Shown here piece by piece: positions 48,401-59,840 of a DNA stretch of 64,000 nt. The notes below the pieces were generated by a model that was not told the origin of the DNA, did no database searches, and saw only the letters and a program-made list of their open reading frames with translations. The DNA comes from Sipunculus nudus (taxonomy: Eukaryota > Annelida > Sipuncula > Golfingiida > Sipunculidae). The position numbers and the translations under genes are program-made. The stretch lies in the NCBI GenBank assembly GCA_026874595.1, contig CM049309.1, positions 52,366,079-52,430,078 of the forward strand. The letters run 5' to 3'. The first letter of the stretch is position 1. The number at the start of each line of letters is the position of its first letter.

Positions 48401-51400
48401 AGTTCATAGAACTGCTAGATACTGTAAGTTGAGTAGTAATATTTCTGTGTATTGTTTGAATTGTTAACAGATGAACATGAGCTTTCACTACTGTGGCCTA
48501 CATGTTTTATGTCAGTAGTTTTGTGTTAACAATAACATGCAGCAAACTTTACTTGTAAATAGCTATTTTAGTTTTAACATTGTAGTGTCAAAATGATTGA
48601 TATATATATTTGGTTTATGTGATTAAAAAAATTATATCTAATACTGAATTTATTATTGTCAGCTGTATCTTTGTGGCTAATCTACAGAACTTAGGTTTAA
48701 AAAAAAGAATACCTTACATGAAATTATGGACTTTTTCATGGTACATATGTTAACATATTAATGCAGATAAGGAAGGGTATGAAGTCCTGAATTGCATTTT
48801 TTCCATACACCATATGATTATCCAAGAAATGGCTGATCTTGTCTATTTGGATTTCATGTCTTATTTCAGATATTTTTTGTGCTGCGTAAAAAGAATAACC
48901 AGGTGACCTTCCTTCATGTGTTTCATCACAGTATCATGCCCATCTCATGGTGGTTTGGGGTCAAGTTTGTACCAGGTAAGTAACGTTTGGAGTCCATTGT
49001 TTCACCATGTTCAGTGATTTGTAAGAAAAGCAGTTGATAAGGCCAAAAAAAGGTATGGTTCTCAGGAACTTTATTTAAGAATAACAGTGCAGGTGGGTGA
49101 TTTTTTTTACCTTTTTTGTATGTTTCGATTAATTTGCTTAACAGGTAAAAGGACTACATAACAAAGGAAATCTTATCAAAATTGAATTTTCTAATCTTCT
49201 TGAAAGATGAAAATTAAAATAAAGATGCAGACTGTTGTGCCAACTGTATTTTTTGCAAATTTTTACACTTTCTTTCTCTATTTTTGAGACCTTAAGAGAT
49301 GCAGTTGTCCTTAAAACAGGGTACTGGTAATCGTAACCACTGGACCTAAAATCTTCTAACTTGATATCCAGGGACGTCCATAAAAAATCTCTTTGGAAAC
49401 CTCCAATTAGGTCTCTGTTACCCATATCCTCCGAGCTATGGGGCACAGAACTACCTACCAGAATAATTAAAATTTTGATATGAAAACTCCAGTATCTGAA
49501 CAACTTATACATTGATCACCATGATTCTTTGCATGCATATTCATCATGGAGTGTTTCATCAGTTCCTGCAGACTGGATTTTTTTTTTTTAATTTGCAAAT
49601 TATGGGCCGAAAACATGATTTTTAAGCACTCAGAGAGTCAGATGGGGTGCAAATTGTTTTCATTTGGCCAAGAATCTTGTAAAATGACTTTCAGGGAGGT
49701 CCATATAAAATCTCCTTGGAAACCTGAAATAATGTCATTGTGGCCAATTTTCTACAGGCTGTGTGAAAGAACATGATTTCAACACTCTATTAGTCAGATG
49801 GGTACAAATGGTAGCAGCTGGATGTAGAATAAGGTCACTGTAACCTATATCTATGTTCTATTAGCAAAATACATGATTTTGATCACTCCATTATACCCAT
49901 TGTCTAAGGCTCTTTGAATTCAGCTGAGTGTCATGGCCCATGGGGCACTTGTTTTTCCATATTTTACTCTTAGAGTGTGGCATGTGTTTGTTTGTTTCAG
50001 GGGGTTTTGGAACATTCCATGCTTTGCTCAACTCATTCATTCATTTCATGATGTACATTTACTATGGTGTTGCTGCTTTGGGACCCAAGTATCAGAAATA
50101 CCTCTGGTGGAAGCGCTATATGACCAGTATGCAAATGGTAAGGAATACACTACTTAATACTATTATTTTAACCATAAGAAAGTTAGGGTAGAATTGTGTA
50201 CACATTTTCTCATTGGGAATCGCAAAGGAATTATTAATCCAGCCTCCGATCATTTGCTAGTTTGACTTGCAGTCCTATATGCCTAGAATCTTGAATTCCT
50301 GTAGGAAGTTTATATAAGAAGGTTATGTTTGAAATGAAATAGTTCTTGCACTTCCCAGTATTTTAATATGCAAAATATTCACAGATTAGCATTTGGTATC
50401 TTAACCCTTAAATTACTCATTAAGTTTTATGATAGGAAAGACCAGGTTTTGGTGAATATAGACATTGTTAGCGTTACCAAAGTGAGACTGGTGAAACACA
50501 AACACAACTAATGGTAAAAATTAAAAGGTAAACTTTAAATGGTAAAAGACCATTGGGCACAGAGATTAAACTTTTCTCATTTGCCTGTTATATCACAATG
50601 CCAATTGTAGCACAGGGTGCATAATACTGCATATTATTAAATAAACTGGAATATGCTGAAGCATATGATACATCTTCTTGCAATTTAAGTCCTGTTTTTG
50701 TTTGAATTTTTCTTGATTGAAGCTCAGATATCACATTCTGTAAGAAGGGACTTGATTCCCACCAGGACTGCTAAGATATTTCCCCCCCCAGTAGATTCAT
50801 CAATTTCAAATCTGTTGGTCTGTGTAAACCACCGAAAAGAGCTGACAATTAACTGTGAAGTAGTTCTCATACTTCCAATTAGGTAGCAGAGGAGTTAGAG
50901 TTTGTGAGTTAAGGTTAGACCTACCTATTCTGCAGCCCTCTTTGTTATGTTTTACACTCTGTCCATTTAAAGATATATCTACCCTGTTTCTGGCACATTT
51001 CTCATATTTTCATAGCTCCTCTAACATTTTACTACAAAATCCACCCCACACAATCACAGCATGTGGGACAAGTTTTCCAGTTGTTACCTTGTTTCCATTG
51101 GATGCTCCAGATGGCACCACTGCACTTAACAATTCTTAGTATTTTAATTACACCTCCTGGCTGCTTCTCTCTGAAATTGACATAACAGGTGTCACAAATA
51201 GCTAAAATTATCCGTTATTATATACAATAAAGGTTGACCGTCCTGTTGCTTTTAGCAATTTTACAAGAGCCTTGAAGTGTGGTATTGCATTCTGCTTTCT
51301 TGTCAAAACCTACAATAAAAATCTCCTGGGATGTCTTATGTCAGTGTAACCTCTTGTGAGTCGAGTTTGTTATGGCAACTTTTACAATAGTATAATTTTT

Positions 51401-54400
51401 GATATAACCATTGATTTGTAGATAGTTGTTTTTTTAGGGGTGTATTTTAGTTGATACCTATTTGTAATATTTTAAGAATTTTTGGGGTTTTTTTACAATA
51501 ATTTTTTGGTACAATTTAACAATAAACTAGATGTGTCAGAATGACCCGAATGCCCCCGCCTGGGGCAAATTAGAATCATTTGTTAAATTTTATCATTTTT
51601 TTAAGTTCAGGAGGTGTTGTGTGGTCAAAAGTAGGTCAACAAGGGCAAAATGCAAACTCTATCTGTAACGGGTCATTATCAAGCAACACACCAAAAATCA
51701 GACAGTATCTGCAGGCATTGTGAAAAAAAAATTCATACATGTGCATTTTTCATAAAAATTTCTGTCTTTCATGAAATTTTCAATGTTCAGGATCTGTCAT
51801 ATGTTCAAAAAAAGGTTAACTGGGACAAACGCAAACTCGATCTGTAAGTGGTCATTATGCGTCCACAGACCAAACATTAGGCCAGTATCTGTAAGCATTG
51901 CATTGTAACACTAGAATATTAGCAAAAGCTGATAATCAGTTATAGATTTAAATTGGAGAGGTATGTACCATGTTTCATAACAAACCACCAAATGCTTCCT
52001 GAGAGATAAGCTCCTAAGTTTTTTTCTATACTAAGCTCTGTGACCTTGAAAAGTAGGTCAAGATCACCCATCTTTGAACTTGACCAAGATTTTGTAAATA
52101 TAATGCAATAGCACTGAAGAAATGAAGTTCCTGTGTTGAATACCTTTGGAGATATCCTGCACAAAAGGCCAAAATTGAAAAATCCTATGAAAATTCATTA
52201 AAAAATCAGAAATTGCAGGTGGCACTACAAAAATTGTGCAGCTCATACAGACCATCAGTCACAATGATCATAATAAGTTTTGTGAAAATCCACACAATGG
52301 TTCCTGAGATATAAGCTTCTAAGTGTTTTTCTATAATCAGCTCTAAAATGTAGAAAAATGGGTCAAGGTCACCCATTTTTGAACTTGACCGAGATTTTAT
52401 CGATATACATCTTCAATGATGAAATAAAATTCCAACGGTGAATCCTTTTAGAGATATCCTGCTCACAAGGTAAAAGTTAACAGACCCGGGACGGACGGAC
52501 GGACACTGGACGGACGGACAGACAGACAGCTTGAGTGACGACAATAGCCCATCAGCCTATGAGCTGAGGGCTAAAAACAGCTGTACATGTACATTTGTCA
52601 TGAAAATTTCTATTTTTCATGAAATTTTCTATGTTTAGGAGCCATAAAACAATCAAAAGTTGGTCAACTGGGACGAAACGCGAACTCCACCTGTAACTGG
52701 TCATTATCTGCCCACACATAAAAAATCAGGGTGGTATCTGCAGGCATTGCGAAAAAAGTCCTTACATGTGTATTTGTCATGAAAATTTCTATTTTTCATG
52801 AAATTTTCTAAGTTAAAGAGCCATAAAACAGTCAAAAGTAGGTCAACTGGGACGAAATGTGAACTCGATCTGTAACTGGTCATTATCTGCCCACACCAAA
52901 AATCAGGCCAATATCTGCAGGCACTGCGAAAAAAAGTCTGTATATGTGTATTTGTCATGAAAATTTATATTATTCATGAAAGTTTCTATGTTCAGGAGCC
53001 TTAAACCTGTCAAAAGTAGGTCAACTGGAACGAAACGCGAACTCGATCTGTAACTGGTCATTATCTGCCCACACACCAAAAATCAGGCCAATATCTGCAG
53101 GCACTGCGAAAAAAAGTCTGTATATGTGTATTTGTCATGAAAATTTATATTTTTCATGAAAGTTTCTATGTTCAGGAGCCGTAAAACTGTCAAAAGTAGG
53201 TCAACTAGAACGAAACGCGAACTTGATCTGTAACTGGTCAATATCTGCCCACACACCAAAAATCAGGTCAATATCTGCAGGCATTGCGAGAAAAAGTCTG
53301 TACATGTGTATTTGTCATGAAAATTATAAATATTTTTCATGAAATTTTCTATGTTTAGGAGCTGTAAAATGCTCAGAATAGGTCAACTGGGACGAAAAGC
53401 AAACTCGATCTGTAACTAGTCAATATCTGCCCACACACCAAAAATCAGGCCAATATCTGCAGGCATAGCGAAAAAAAGTCTGTACATGTGTATTTGTCAT
53501 GAAAATTTCTATTTTTTATGAAATTTTCTAAGTTTAGGAGCCGTAAAACGGTCAAAAGTAGGTCAACCTGGACAAAACGCGAACTTGATCTGTAACTCGT
53601 CATTATCTTCCCACATACAAAAAATCAGGCCAATATCTGCAGGCATTGGAAAAAAAAGTCCGTACAACTGTTTGATTTCAGAATGACGGGAGAACGGAAT
53701 GATGGACATATGCCCACTTTGTGGCGGGGGCATAAAAACTCAGCTAGAAAGCAGTTAAATCAGTGTGGTGAAACACAACCTGTTAACAGTGCTGTACAGG
53801 GTTAAAGGTGGAGGAGGCTTGTGACAACTCATCAGTATAACAGTTGATTTTTTGTCATGTTAATAGTTTGTTGTTTACATATTGTATAGATAAATGTTGA
53901 TGCATGTTATGATTTTGTAGGAGAGGACAGCATGGTGGTATACAACTGTAAAATTTGTTCCTTCTTTGTTTTGGTTTTTACTAAATCTTTGTTCAAGTTG
54001 TGACTTGTATTATGTTCATCATTCTGTGGATATATTCGATTACACTTCACTAAGTGTCAGTGATGCTTAAGCAGTATATTTTTTGCCAGATACATAATGT
54101 ATCTTTTATGAAACTATATGTATGATGTGCAGGTGACTGTTTAGGCATGTGGATTGAATAAATGATACAAAGTATCTTTGCCTGAAACCTGTTAATGACT
54201 TAATTTTAACATTCAATACAAAATCACAAAATTTCCATATAGTCGGATGAATATATGAATATCTCATTATCTCTACCAACTTGGTACAATAATATGATGC
54301 ATGAAAACAGTATTTTAAGAGCCAAAATTTATATTTATGTATTCATGTAGAAAACTGTTGAAACATGAAATTGTGTACTTACCCAAATGGAGAGTAGCTT

Positions 54401-54741
54401 TTTCAATGTATATAACCTGTTTTGCTTAAGATTAAATTAAAGGTTACAGTAGACAACACTATAAAATTATTTATGAACTTGGCAAGTTAAATGAGTTATC
54501 ATATGATTAACCATATTTTTCTTTTTATTTATATTTTCAGATCCAGTTCACTCTTGTTGTCATCCACACTGCCCAGCTGTTCTTCATAGAGTGTAATTAC
54601 CCCATGCTATTTGCATATTGGATTGGATCGTATGCCATCATTTTCCTGTTCCTCTTCGCCGATTTCTATGTCAAGGCATACAAAAAGCCAAAGAAAGCTA
54701 AGGAAGATGGAGTTATAAGCAATGGGGTAAAGAGAGATTAA
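42406..54741 (+). CDS. ELOVL7: Very-long-chain fatty acid elongase, ELOVL1/7 type (7 coding exons, 276 aa)
   Basis: Condensing enzyme of the ER fatty-acid elongation cycle: 3-ketoacyl-CoA synthase joining malonyl-CoA to a long-chain acyl-CoA. Coding exons are 42406-42463, 43168-43358, 47784-47864, 48367-48423, 48870-48975, 50001-50137 and 54541-54741; every intron is GT..AG and phases join cleanly. Motifs by residue: MENRKPLEL (54-62), VDYS near 100, KFIELLDT (122-129), the catalytic histidine box HVFHH (145-149), [12 protein letters not shown] (175-186) and TSMQMIQ (206-212). Several membrane segments are visible, and the tail is lysine-rich (257-276). It ends VKRD, with only one Lys at -3, so no classic KKXX retrieval signal. 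The start is fixed by an in-frame TAG 27 nt upstream in the same exon and a good context (A at -3, G at +4). HVFHHSIMP and ADPR...MMSSPVP favour ELOVL1/7 over ELOVL4 or ELOVL2/5. The exact vertebrate orthologue is not resolved, so the symbol is approximate. Confidence 0.96.
43168..43358 (+). CDS. ELOVL7: Elongase coding exon 2
   Basis: Acceptor CATGCAG and donor GAG|GTAGGA. Encodes residues 20-83, with [15 protein letters not shown], a membrane segment, and the family signature MENRKPLEL...YNF. Confidence 0.95.
43491..44360 (+). repeat. Tandem-unit element, family 2, copy 3 (elongase intron 2)
   Basis: Begins AACTAGATGTGGTCAGACAA and ends with GACGGAAGGAAGG, GACGGACAGACTGAC and GATCACTAAAGGGCAGTGCT, then TTTCAAGCGGGACCCTAA. 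These are the same two ends as the reverse copy at 36926-37935. About four to five diverged units lie between, with GAGAAAGATCAAGC and GAGATATTGTGTG. Confidence 0.75.
44931..45266. mobile_element. PIF/Harbinger-like MITE, complete, 336 bp
   Basis: The left end is GGCCAAAATAAAAAATAGGG, then TATGGTTCTCAGGCAC; the right end is its complement (GTGCCTGAGAACCATACC...TTGGCC). Flanks are TCA and TTA, compatible with a decayed TWA target site; the partial copies at 5589 and 49041 are flanked by TTA and TAA. No ORF. Confidence 0.7.
45914..46903 (-). pseudogene. Tc1 transposase pseudogene
   Basis: Once a DDE transposase that cut and pasted the surrounding Tc1 element. The minus strand starts at 46903 with [20 protein letters not shown], in the usual position inside the left-hand leader for Tc1 proteins. 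Frameshifts follow in the helix-turn-helix part and near the first catalytic Asp. [20 protein letters not shown] is clear at about 46400-46340. A stop replaces the codon after GTGNLF (about 46313). Downstream the frame reads [11 protein letters not shown], keeping the second Asp, then [11 protein letters not shown], where the third catalytic residue (normally Glu, in PIENLW) is Lys. It ends VYAIDY and TAA (45914-45916). Full-length Tc1 transposases are about 340 residues; this span fits that length, but it is dead. Confidence 0.88.
47270..47478. mobile_element. G-run MITE copy 2, nested in the Tc1 element
   Basis: The ends CAGAAGCGGATTC and (inward) CAAGGGCGGATCC are flanked by an exact 5-bp duplication TATGT (47265-47269, 47479-47483). 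The interior matches 22108-22339, including long C and G runs and TTTTCATTAGTCCTCCTGGG. Insertion postdates the Tc1 insertion. Confidence 0.75.
47784..47864 (+). CDS. ELOVL7: Elongase coding exon 3
   Basis: Acceptor TTTACAG and donor CGG|GTAAGT. Encodes residues 84-110 ([20 protein letters not shown] and on to QAVR). The preceding intron (4.4 kb) holds a family-2 element, a MITE and a dead Tc1 transposon. Confidence 0.95.
48367..48423 (+). CDS. ELOVL7: Elongase coding exon 4
   Basis: Acceptor TTGCAG and donor ACT|GTAAGT. Encodes residues 111-129, ending in KFIELLDT. Confidence 0.95.
48870..48975 (+). CDS. ELOVL7: Elongase coding exon 5 (histidine box)
   Basis: Acceptor ATTTCAG and donor CAG|GTAAGT. 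Encodes residues 130-164 plus one base, including FFVLRKK and the HVFHH active-site box. Confidence 0.96.
49041..49210 (+). mobile_element. PIF/Harbinger-like MITE, partial (elongase intron 5)
   Basis: Left end GGCCAAAAAAAGGTATGGTT, then CTCAGGAAC, flanked by TAA; further shared block ACTACATAACAAAGGAAAT with 44931-45266. The right end is missing. Confidence 0.55.
49230..49965 (+). repeat. Tandem-unit repeat, family 4 (elongase intron 5)
   Basis: Two to three diverged units with ATCTCYTTGGAAACCT, GGGACGTCCATAAAAAATCT or GGGAGGTCCATATAAAATCT, and ACATGATTTT...CACTC. It ends ATTCAGCTGAGTGTCATGGC, then CCATGGGGCACTTG, at about 49950, only ~35 bp before the acceptor of exon 6. It resembles pearl-type tails but has no long ACGG tract. 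Confidence 0.5.
50001..50137 (+). CDS. ELOVL7: Elongase coding exon 6
   Basis: Acceptor TTTCAG and donor ATG|GTAAGG. Completes Gly165 and encodes to residue 210, including [12 protein letters not shown] and [13 protein letters not shown]. Confidence 0.96.
51537..53736 (+). repeat. Composite tandem-repeat element, family 1, copy B (elongase intron 6)
   Basis: Starts CTAGATGTGTCAGAATGACC with TGCCCCCGCCTGGGGC at 51551, and ends GGCGGGGGCATAAAA near 53736; TGCCCCCGCC and GGCGGGGGCA are exact complements near the two ends. Order: unit 1 with an uninterrupted junction (51722-51735), unit 2 carrying the nested element 51910-52577, then six tandem units at a spacing of 178-181 bp (markers near 52751, 52929, 53109, 53289, 53470 and 53649), and a final ACGG-like stretch at about 53684-53710. 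No coding. Confidence 0.8.
51910..52577 (+). mobile_element. Nested element with AGGTCAAGGTCA blocks, copy 3
   Basis: Begins ACTAGAATATTAGC and ends GAGCTGAGGGCTAAAAA, with GACGGACGGACGGACA at about 52489 and CAGCTTGAGTGACGACAATA before the end. Homologous to 197-924 and 1106-1793. Confidence 0.65.
54541..54741 (+). CDS. ELOVL7: Elongase coding exon 7 with stop codon
   Basis: Acceptor ATTTTCAG. Encodes residues 211-276, two hydrophobic segments and a lysine-rich cytosolic tail ending NGVKRD, then TAA at 54739-54741. Confidence 0.95.
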   Translation: MQFTLVVIHTAQLFFIECNYPMLFAYWIGSYAIIFLFLFADFYVKAYKKPKKAKEDGVISNGVKRD

Positions 54742-56745
54742 ACAAACCAGGGAACAAATAAAATACACGAGTCACTCCATGTCATCACTTTTCATCTCCA
54801 GGAAACATCACACAGCATCAAATAATTTGTATATGCATTTCATATAACATGTATGCTACTATTTAAGCTGTGCTTACGAAGAAAGTTTTTAAGTATCATG
54901 GTATTTTTACAAGGTTAACCAGCTAGACTGTATTCTTATTTTATAGAAAAAGAGTTTGCTGTATTGTGATACTTAAAAAACAACTTGCATGTCAAGCTTG
55001 TCTGAGGTGCTTTTTGTCCAAAATATTTATACAGATTGGATAATTCAGAATTAAGCATTATAATGAAAATTATTAAGTCAGTTTGAGAATAATAATGATG
55101 TTAAGTGAAATTACAAAGCTCTTTAGGTCCGTAAGGTTTGTAAGTTAAACAATTAAAAACCTGTCCCAGAGAGACTACAGGCCCATGTGTTTAGCAATTT
55201 ATTTTACTTCTTTGCTTTATATAAGCATTCATTAAAACTTTAAAAGGACCATCCTTTTGAAAATGAAGGGTAAGCTACTGATCATTTGATCAAAGCCAAT
55301 ATTCACTGCCCTGCCAGGTCTGTGACTTAAAAATGACAGTCCTTTTCCTGAAAACACAAGCCTCTGGCCAGCAGGCTCTAGGTAGTATTTACCCAGTAGT
55401 GACAAAATAAGGGTAGATTTAAAAAAAAATTAAACAAATTTACTGCAGAGTTTAACTTCACAGTATTCATTGAAGAGTATGTCATAAAATTCAATTTTCC
55501 ATTATGTTTTATTATCATTTTGTTAGGTTTTACAAAGTTGTTTTGTTACACCCACCGATGTTAGTGCCTCCACATTGAAGGCCATCATTTTGGTCAAATA
55601 ATAATTTTACAAACAAAGTGAAGAGGTTATATTTGAGTCAAAGATGTTACATTTAAAGACGGATTTCTTCAGTTTGTTCAATATATCAAACAACTGGATG
55701 TTCCATTCCAATACCTTAAGGTCCCATCAGTCTAAAAAAAATTTTCCTCTGAATAAAGAGGAATCTGAACTCTGGTCCTCTCTGACTCACAACAAAAGGT
55801 GCTTGTTGTAGACCAACGCAAAAAATGGGAGGTTTCACTATGTTTTTTTTTGTAATTCTCTTGATATGTAAACGAAAAAATGATTTATTCCAGGAGGATA
55901 TTATAAATACTGTATTTGACCTGATAAGTTTCCCTTCATGATTTGTGGTTTGTGACAGACTGTTAATTGACAGTAATTGAAAGTTTCCAATCTTCTTTCT
56001 TAATTGGTCATATCAGTCATATATTCTTGTACAAATAAAGACCATGAATACAATATTCAAATTTGATGCTGTTGACGGATCTTTTCAATATGCCCCTTCA
56101 ATGGTCTGTCATTCAAGTCAGTGATTTGACAAAGTTAAGCAGATTTAGCAGGGCACTTTTGAGGAATCAGAAATCCCACACAATCAAGAAAGTTAAGAGC
56201 CTGGGGTGTTCATTAGGCTGAATATGGTATATTATTATGGTTTCAAGCATATTGTGTTTGTTTAAAAATCATTAAATTTTAATATAAACTTATAAAGTTG
56301 TTGAGGAACAAATGGCATTTATCCACCAAATGAAATATGTTGCTGGAAAATTTGTTACAAATGTTTCTGTGACTGTGTGAAATATGTCATAACCCACCTT
56401 AGTGTCCAATATAATTAATGAATGTCAGACCTGCAGTTTCTTTGTTAATTGATTAGCAATGCTGCCCAATTCTTATGAATTAATGATAATCTCATGATAA
56501 GTAAACAAACTCTCGCAAACCTTGGTTAATGTGTAAGGTCAGCTGTGGTAGCTTTTACCCCTAATGGTTTGCAAATTAGTTCAGGGATATTTTAAGGTTG
56601 CATGTATGGAATAAACCATTTATCATGAAACATGTATCTTGTCCGTAGTGATAGGTGGACAGTTTAATAAAGGACTAATGCTGTATGTTTAAAATATTTT
56701 TGTTCTACTTTGCAGCTGAAAATAAATGACAATTTTGTGTTTTTA

Positions 56746-56793
<48 letters not shown>

Positions 56794-58600
56794 ATTAAAT
56801 AGACATTTGAAATAATGTGGGATATTATTAATGTAACAACACACATTTACAGTTTATTAAAAAATATTAGGTATACTGTGAATTAATAAGAAAAGAGATG
56901 CAAAATTTTTTACATGATTGTATCCAAGAATTGTTTGTCCTTAATGTTCTTGACTTTGTTTTTGAGACAGCTGGTTGACAATATACTCTGCATTGTTACA
57001 GGGTACTCTGTGCTTAACTTGTACCTGGTTATATATATAAACATATTTATATTTAATTGGTTCTTTAGTTTAAGTATGTTTTTATAACACAATATTACCT
57101 CTGTGAAATCTCTGTGATTTAGTATCATTTAACAGATTACTTAAGTTAACAATGGTGCATTTTTCTATACTCTGTGGAATGTCATTCACAAAGAAAAATG
57201 TGAATCTTTGTAATGATGGCAATGTTTTTTGTATAACATATAAAAGTGTGTCACCAAAGTTGTCTTTGAAATGTCTTTTTGTTATTTTTGTATTCTGAAG
57301 ATGTTATTTATGGAAGTTTACCATTATTGATTTTACTAATGAAGATGTTTAAAAATTAGCAATAGCATGATCATATTTTATATGCAAGAAACTAGATGAA
57401 AAACTAAAATGAAAAGTTTTCTTTTTGTACACTTATATTACATACAAACTTACACACAAGGGAAAGCCTGACCCTTGAACTCTCTGTGGCCCAGAGATGT
57501 TCTGTGTTTCATGTGTAGTTTGCTTTTTAATTATATGAACAAAACAAAATAGTGGGTTTAGAATATTGCTTTATAACATGATAAAAGTCTTGGCTAGCAC
57601 CAAGTATCCAGGTATGTTGTGACTGGAAGTGTTAAACTTTATCAACTTGATATGATGTAGCAATATTTAAAATGCTTTGACTGTTGTAATATTTAACACA
57701 CATATATATATATTACTGATTCAAATTTTTAGCACCTTGAAACTTTGGCTTTTATCTGCCCCCCCCCCCCCCCCGAATTTAATAAAGGAAGTGCTTATAT
57801 CAACTCCCCCTGGAAGTTTAAATAAAGAATACTTAATTCCACACCCTATATATATTATAGAAACTTAAAATGTTTGTAAGTTAAGAAATTCACTTTCATC
57901 AGCCATGTAGGCCGTATAGAATATAATAAGTGAGTTATTTGTCTTACCTTTTATGTCCAACACTGATGACAAAAGTCTTATTTTTACTCATATGTATATA
58001 TGCATCGTATGTTTCCTTGTAGTTCTAGTTTTTTTATTTATTAGTTAATTAGAACTTTCAGACAAAGTTCATTAATTTTGACATCACATTCATGCCATTG
58101 AAATTGTTTTGGATAAAATCAGCTAGTGATGGGCTAAACTAATGAAGTTGCGAACCAGAGTGTATCTTCCTGTGCAACTGTCTAGACTACCTGTACACTT
58201 AGCCAAGACTTGACACCACTAGTCTGGGCAAATGGAGACAAAGAGACTACTGTGACTGGCCCTACTAATGAGGTGCTAACCAACAACTGATAAGGATTGA
58301 GCCAGGAAACAAGTGTTGTCAAAACATTCCCGCCCTATTTGAGCTACTGAAAGCTTGTACTCATGACTAATATATAAATCTAAACAATTATGAAACAAAC
58401 TGATTGACAAAATGTAACTATTTGCAGGAAAATATTCATTTATATGTCTTTAACAATCTGGCCAGAAATTTGAATGTTAGTAAACTGCAAGTTTCACTCA
58501 AGTGAATCATATATGTTTAAAATTATGTTTAATGCAGTAATAATTTCACGTTTAAATGCATTTCAGTGATAAAAATTTGAACCTTTCTTAAGTGCACATG

Positions 58601-58603
<3 letters not shown>
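54742..58603 (+). other. Elongase 3' UTR and downstream sequence
   Basis: No ORF or other gene recognised. AATAAA occurs at 54757 (probably too close to the stop), 55752, 56034, 56666 and 56721. The site at 56034 is followed by T-rich sequence and is a reasonable poly(A) choice, but the true 3' end cannot be fixed without transcripts. A C16 run lies at about 57760 and (TA)n at 56752-56789. Confidence 0.4.
56752..56789. repeat. (TA)n microsatellite, 38 bp
   Basis: Uninterrupted TA run. Confidence 0.95.

Positions 58604-58668
<65 letters not shown>
58604..58668. repeat. (TA)n microsatellite, 65 bp
   Basis: TA run that ends exactly where the pogo-like element 58669-59840 begins. Confidence 0.97.
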
Positions 58669-58671
<3 letters not shown>

Positions 58672-59840
58672 TCGAGCCCACTTCGTGTCATATCGGTTAA
58701 TTTATTGTCACATAAATCTGAAATCCCAAACCATATGTAAACAATTGTAAATCTGACCGTTTAATATCATGGAACATTGTCATAATCCCGTTTATTGTCA
58801 TGCTTGGAACTTGCTGCAGTCATGCAGCGCTGACATATATAGTAAACAATACACATAAACGGAGTCCGTACGTGGCGGACTAGCTTGGAACCCTTGGCAG
58901 TGATACCAGTTCGCAGTTAATATCACATCAAACGCCGATACGGCGATCAACAAGGCCAAAGCGCTCGTAATCGGTCAGGCGGATCAAACGATAGCATCTC
59001 CCACCTGTGTGCGGCAGGCAAGTGCAGTGATGCATGCAGTTCACTCCCCGTCACTTAGCTAATTGACGTCTTAAGATACCACGGTAATCCTGATTATTGC
59101 GCTTCTTCGTACGTAAACAAGGGCGATGTTTGCAATCACATATCATACGAAAGAACTCCTGGCCTTTAAAAGGCCGCGGTTTACACCTCTGACGTTTCGC
59201 TGAGATGATATGAAGCACGAGCTCTAAACGTTGCTTACGATTTAAAATCCCCTTTAAGGGTCCTCGAAAAGCTGGAGGTTTTGTGAGCACTGGAGGAGAT
59301 AACCAGTCAAAAACCTCAATCGCGGCGAAACTTCAGAAAGTGGACAATGGCATGACGATGCCCGGCACCACGAATAGTCCTATCATAAAGACGATAATTG
59401 AAGTGTAAGTTATTAATATGATATCCGGAAAATAAAGCGCAAAAGTCGGGGAAAGAATTATCTAGTAAAATAGTTTGTTATAAATAACGTTATAACTGTG
59501 CCGCATATTTCCAGACATTTGATCTCATGACCCAGATGCCACGTCTCTTTCTGTTGGCAAGTCAGAATTATTTCAGTTTTTGCGGCATGCGGCACAAAAC
59601 TGACAAGAAATAAATTGTCGGGTGCGCATAAACGTAATTTGATATGCCGTTGTGCATTAAAAATATTCATAAACATTTCTTTCTCCTTTTTATTGACGAT
59701 TTATTTAATATCTTTTGAGACATAACGCTTTTTCTATGACTCTAAAGGACATCGATGTTGAATCCCGCATAATGTCACATCCCGGTTATTATTATAAATT
59801 ATGCATGCACCACCGATATGACAATAAGCGGGCTTGACTG
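58669..59840. mobile_element. pogo/Tigger-like non-autonomous element, copy 2
   Basis: The ends CAGTCGAGCCCACTTCGTG and (inward) CAGTCAAGCCCGCTTATTGT are flanked by TA on both sides. It is homologous over its whole length to 9706-10794, in the same orientation. It carries one extra segment of about 85 bp (about 58810-58890) between two copies of GCTTGGAAC that copy 1 lacks. The minus-strand 79-codon frame (59051-59290) has no recognisable domain. Confidence 0.7.

Noticed and set aside
49138-49512. 124-codon minus-strand frame in elongase intron 5
   Set aside because: It crosses from a MITE remnant into family-4 repeat and has no domain.
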